Assembly (NCBI GenBank): GCA_046152925.1
Contig: JBJXFX010000102.1
Coordinates: 1 to 31,335 of the forward strand
Length of the DNA stretch: 31,335 bases
Reading direction: 5' to 3'
From: CAMAUF01 sp046152925
GTDB taxonomy: Bacteria > Chloroflexota > Dehalococcoidia > Tepidiformales > Tepidiformaceae
In this document: positions 30,115 through 31,335 of the stretch, one piece after another
How positions within the stretch are numbered: position 1 is the first letter of the stretch
Layout of the letters: every line of letters begins with the position of its first letter
Translations under genes and position numbers: made by a program
The notes under the pieces: generated by a model
The model's input: only the letters and a program-made list of their open reading frames with translations
What the model was told of the DNA's origin: nothing
Database searches by the model: none

Positions 30115-31335
30115 ATGCCCGAGTTCGATACTGTCATCCGCGGTGGCACCATCGTCGATGGCCTCCGGACGCCCCGCTACACCGCCGACCTCGGCATCAA
30201 AGACGGCCGCGTCGCCCACATCGGCCGGATTCGCGCCCACGAGGGCAAGAAGGCGCTCGACGCCAGCGGCCTCATCGTCGCCCCCGGCTTTATCGACCTC
30301 CACACCCACTACGACTCGCAGGTCTATTGGGACCCGTGGTGCACCATCTCCGGCTGGCACGGCGTCACCTCCGTTGTTATCGGCAACTGCGGCTTCGGCT
30401 TCGCACCCGTGAAGCCCGAGCTCCAAGAACGCGCCATGCTCACCATGGAGCGCAACGAAGCCGTGCCGATGGCCTGTATGAAGGCGGGCATGCCCTGGGA
30501 CTGGGAGACCTTCCCGCAGTTCCTCGACTCGATCGAGCGCACGCCCAAGGGCCTCAACATGCTCAGCTACGTCGGCCTCAACCCGCTGATGATGTACGTG
30601 ATGGGCATCGAGGCCGCGAAGAGCCGGCCCGCCAACGAGGCCGAGCGCGCCGAGATGTGCCGCCTCCTCGCCGAGGCGATGGACGCCGGCGCCTGTGGTT
30701 TTTCGGCCCAGATCAGCGGCCAAAACAGCGTCCAACGCGACTACGACGGCACGCCGATGATCACGGATACGATGTCGCACGACGACCTGCTGGCCTTCGC
30801 CGCCACCCTCGGCGACCAGCGTCGCGGCTTCATCCAGATCGCTGGCGGCGGCCTCGGGCTCAGCGAAAAGCTCGCCGAGGTCAGCGGCCGGCCCGTCCTC
30901 TTTAACGTGGTCACGCTCACGACCGACCAGCACGGCTCGACGATGATGCAGTACCGCGACCTCCTCAAGTGGCTCGACGACTCGAACGCGCGCGGCCTCC
31001 GCATCTTCGGCCAGGCCGTCACCTGCGACATCGGCTTCGAGTTCACGCTCCAGGACTGGAACCTGTTCGACACGAGCCCACTCTGGCGCGAAGTCACGCT
31101 CGGTTCGCCAGAAGAGCGCAAGCGGAAGATGTCGGACCCGGCGATGCGCGCGGCGCTGAGGGCCGAATATGACGAGCATCGCGGCCCTATCGCCGGCGGC
31201 GGCACCGAACAGGGCGGCCGCGCCAGCTCCGCCATCGCCGACCTCATCTTCGAAGACATCACGGACCCGGCGATGAAGGCCAAGTTCGACGGCATGACGA
31301 TCGCCGAGGCCGCGGCCGCCTCGGGCAAGCACCCC
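30115..31335 (+). CDS. N-acyl-D-amino-acid deacylase family amidohydrolase, 3' end cut by window edge
   Basis: The frame is open from an ATG with GGAGG 7 nt upstream to the window edge, 407 residues so far; full family members have about 480-580. The start EFDTVIRGGTIVDGLRTPRY and PGFIDLHTHYD (His63, His65, Asp67) are the amidohydrolase beta-sandwich and first metal-binding motif. VVIGNCGFGFAPVKP, GACGFSAQISG and RGFIQIAGGG follow in the order seen in D-aminoacylases. It probably removes an acyl group from N-acyl-D-amino acids or a related amide. The family call is firm; the substrate is not. It is divergent from the RES-Xre module. Confidence 0.9.
   Translation, partial: MPEFDTVIRGGTIVDGLRTPRYTADLGIKDGRVAHIGRIRAHEGKKALDASGLIVAPGFIDLHTHYDSQVYWDPWCTISGWHGVTSVVIGNCGFGFAPVKPELQERAMLTMERNEAVPMACMKAGMPWDWETFPQFLDSIERTPKGLNMLSYVGLNPLMMYVMGIEAAKSRPANEAERAEMCRLLAEAMDAGACGFSAQISGQNSVQRDYDGTPMITDTMSHDDLLAFAATLGDQRRGFIQIAGGGLGLSEKLAEVSGRPVLFNVVTLTTDQHGSTMMQYRDLLKWLDDSNARGLRIFGQAVTCDIGFEFTLQDWNLFDTSPLWREVTLGSPEERKRKMSDPAMRAALRAEYDEHRGPIAGGGTEQGGRASSAIADLIFEDITDPAMKAKFDGMTIAEAAAASGKHP

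Overview
This is a GC-rich bacterial chromosome segment of about 31.3 kb (roughly two-thirds GC by eye). It holds 31 protein genes, two of them cut by the window edges. I see no rRNA, tRNA, CRISPR array, phage structural gene or transposase. The gene set fits a Chloroflexota bacterium, perhaps near Dehalococcoidia or Tepidiforma: a fused transaldolase/glucose-6-phosphate isomerase, a luciferase-like monooxygenase, a DUF849 enzyme, an R3H-type ATPase and an N-acyl-D-amino-acid deacylase. That placement is an inference from content and needs a marker search. Several genes carry a TANNNT -10 hexamer ending 6-8 nt before the start codon, which suggests leaderless transcripts.

Left part (1-10.4 kb): mostly housekeeping and metabolic genes. 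They are Tal-Pgi (minus, cut by the window edge), a lipoprotein, a GNAT acetyltransferase, an 8-bp tandem repeat, a small protein overlapping an AbiEii-like nucleotidyltransferase, a methylmalonyl-CoA-epimerase-like VOC protein, a CitE/HpcH-type lyase, and then a plus-strand run of pdxT, a GNAT-like protein, an R3H ATPase and tmk.

Middle (10.4-18.9 kb): a compact minus-strand cassette encodes an SMC/OLD-like AAA ATPase, a TOPRIM-like DUF4276 protein and a DUF4157-like HEXXH metallopeptidase, joined by 1-nt and 2-nt junctions. This looks like a candidate defence system. Upstream lie a DUF849 beta-keto-acid cleavage enzyme whose 3' end looks frameshifted, a PNPOx-family flavoprotein, a divergent MalY/PatB C-S lyase, a DinB protein, an MDR oxidoreductase, a luciferase-like monooxygenase and an overlapping pair of very small genes.

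Right part (18.9-31.3 kb): an alpha/beta hydrolase is followed by a 241-bp MITE-like element with 48-bp terminal inverted repeats. Right after it begins a 1479-residue protein. It has an LQxxxGNRAV motif, annexin-like helical repeats, a hydrophobic glycine/alanine region, a proline-rich linker and a C-terminal Cys-His-Asp papain/transglutaminase-like domain. I read it as a candidate effector of a contractile injection system or a polymorphic toxin. Then come an SDR dehydrogenase, three consecutive minus-strand PAP2 phosphatases (the largest fused to a kinase-like domain), a RES-Xre toxin-antitoxin module with 12-bp direct repeats over its promoter, and the 5' part of an N-acyl-D-amino-acid deacylase.
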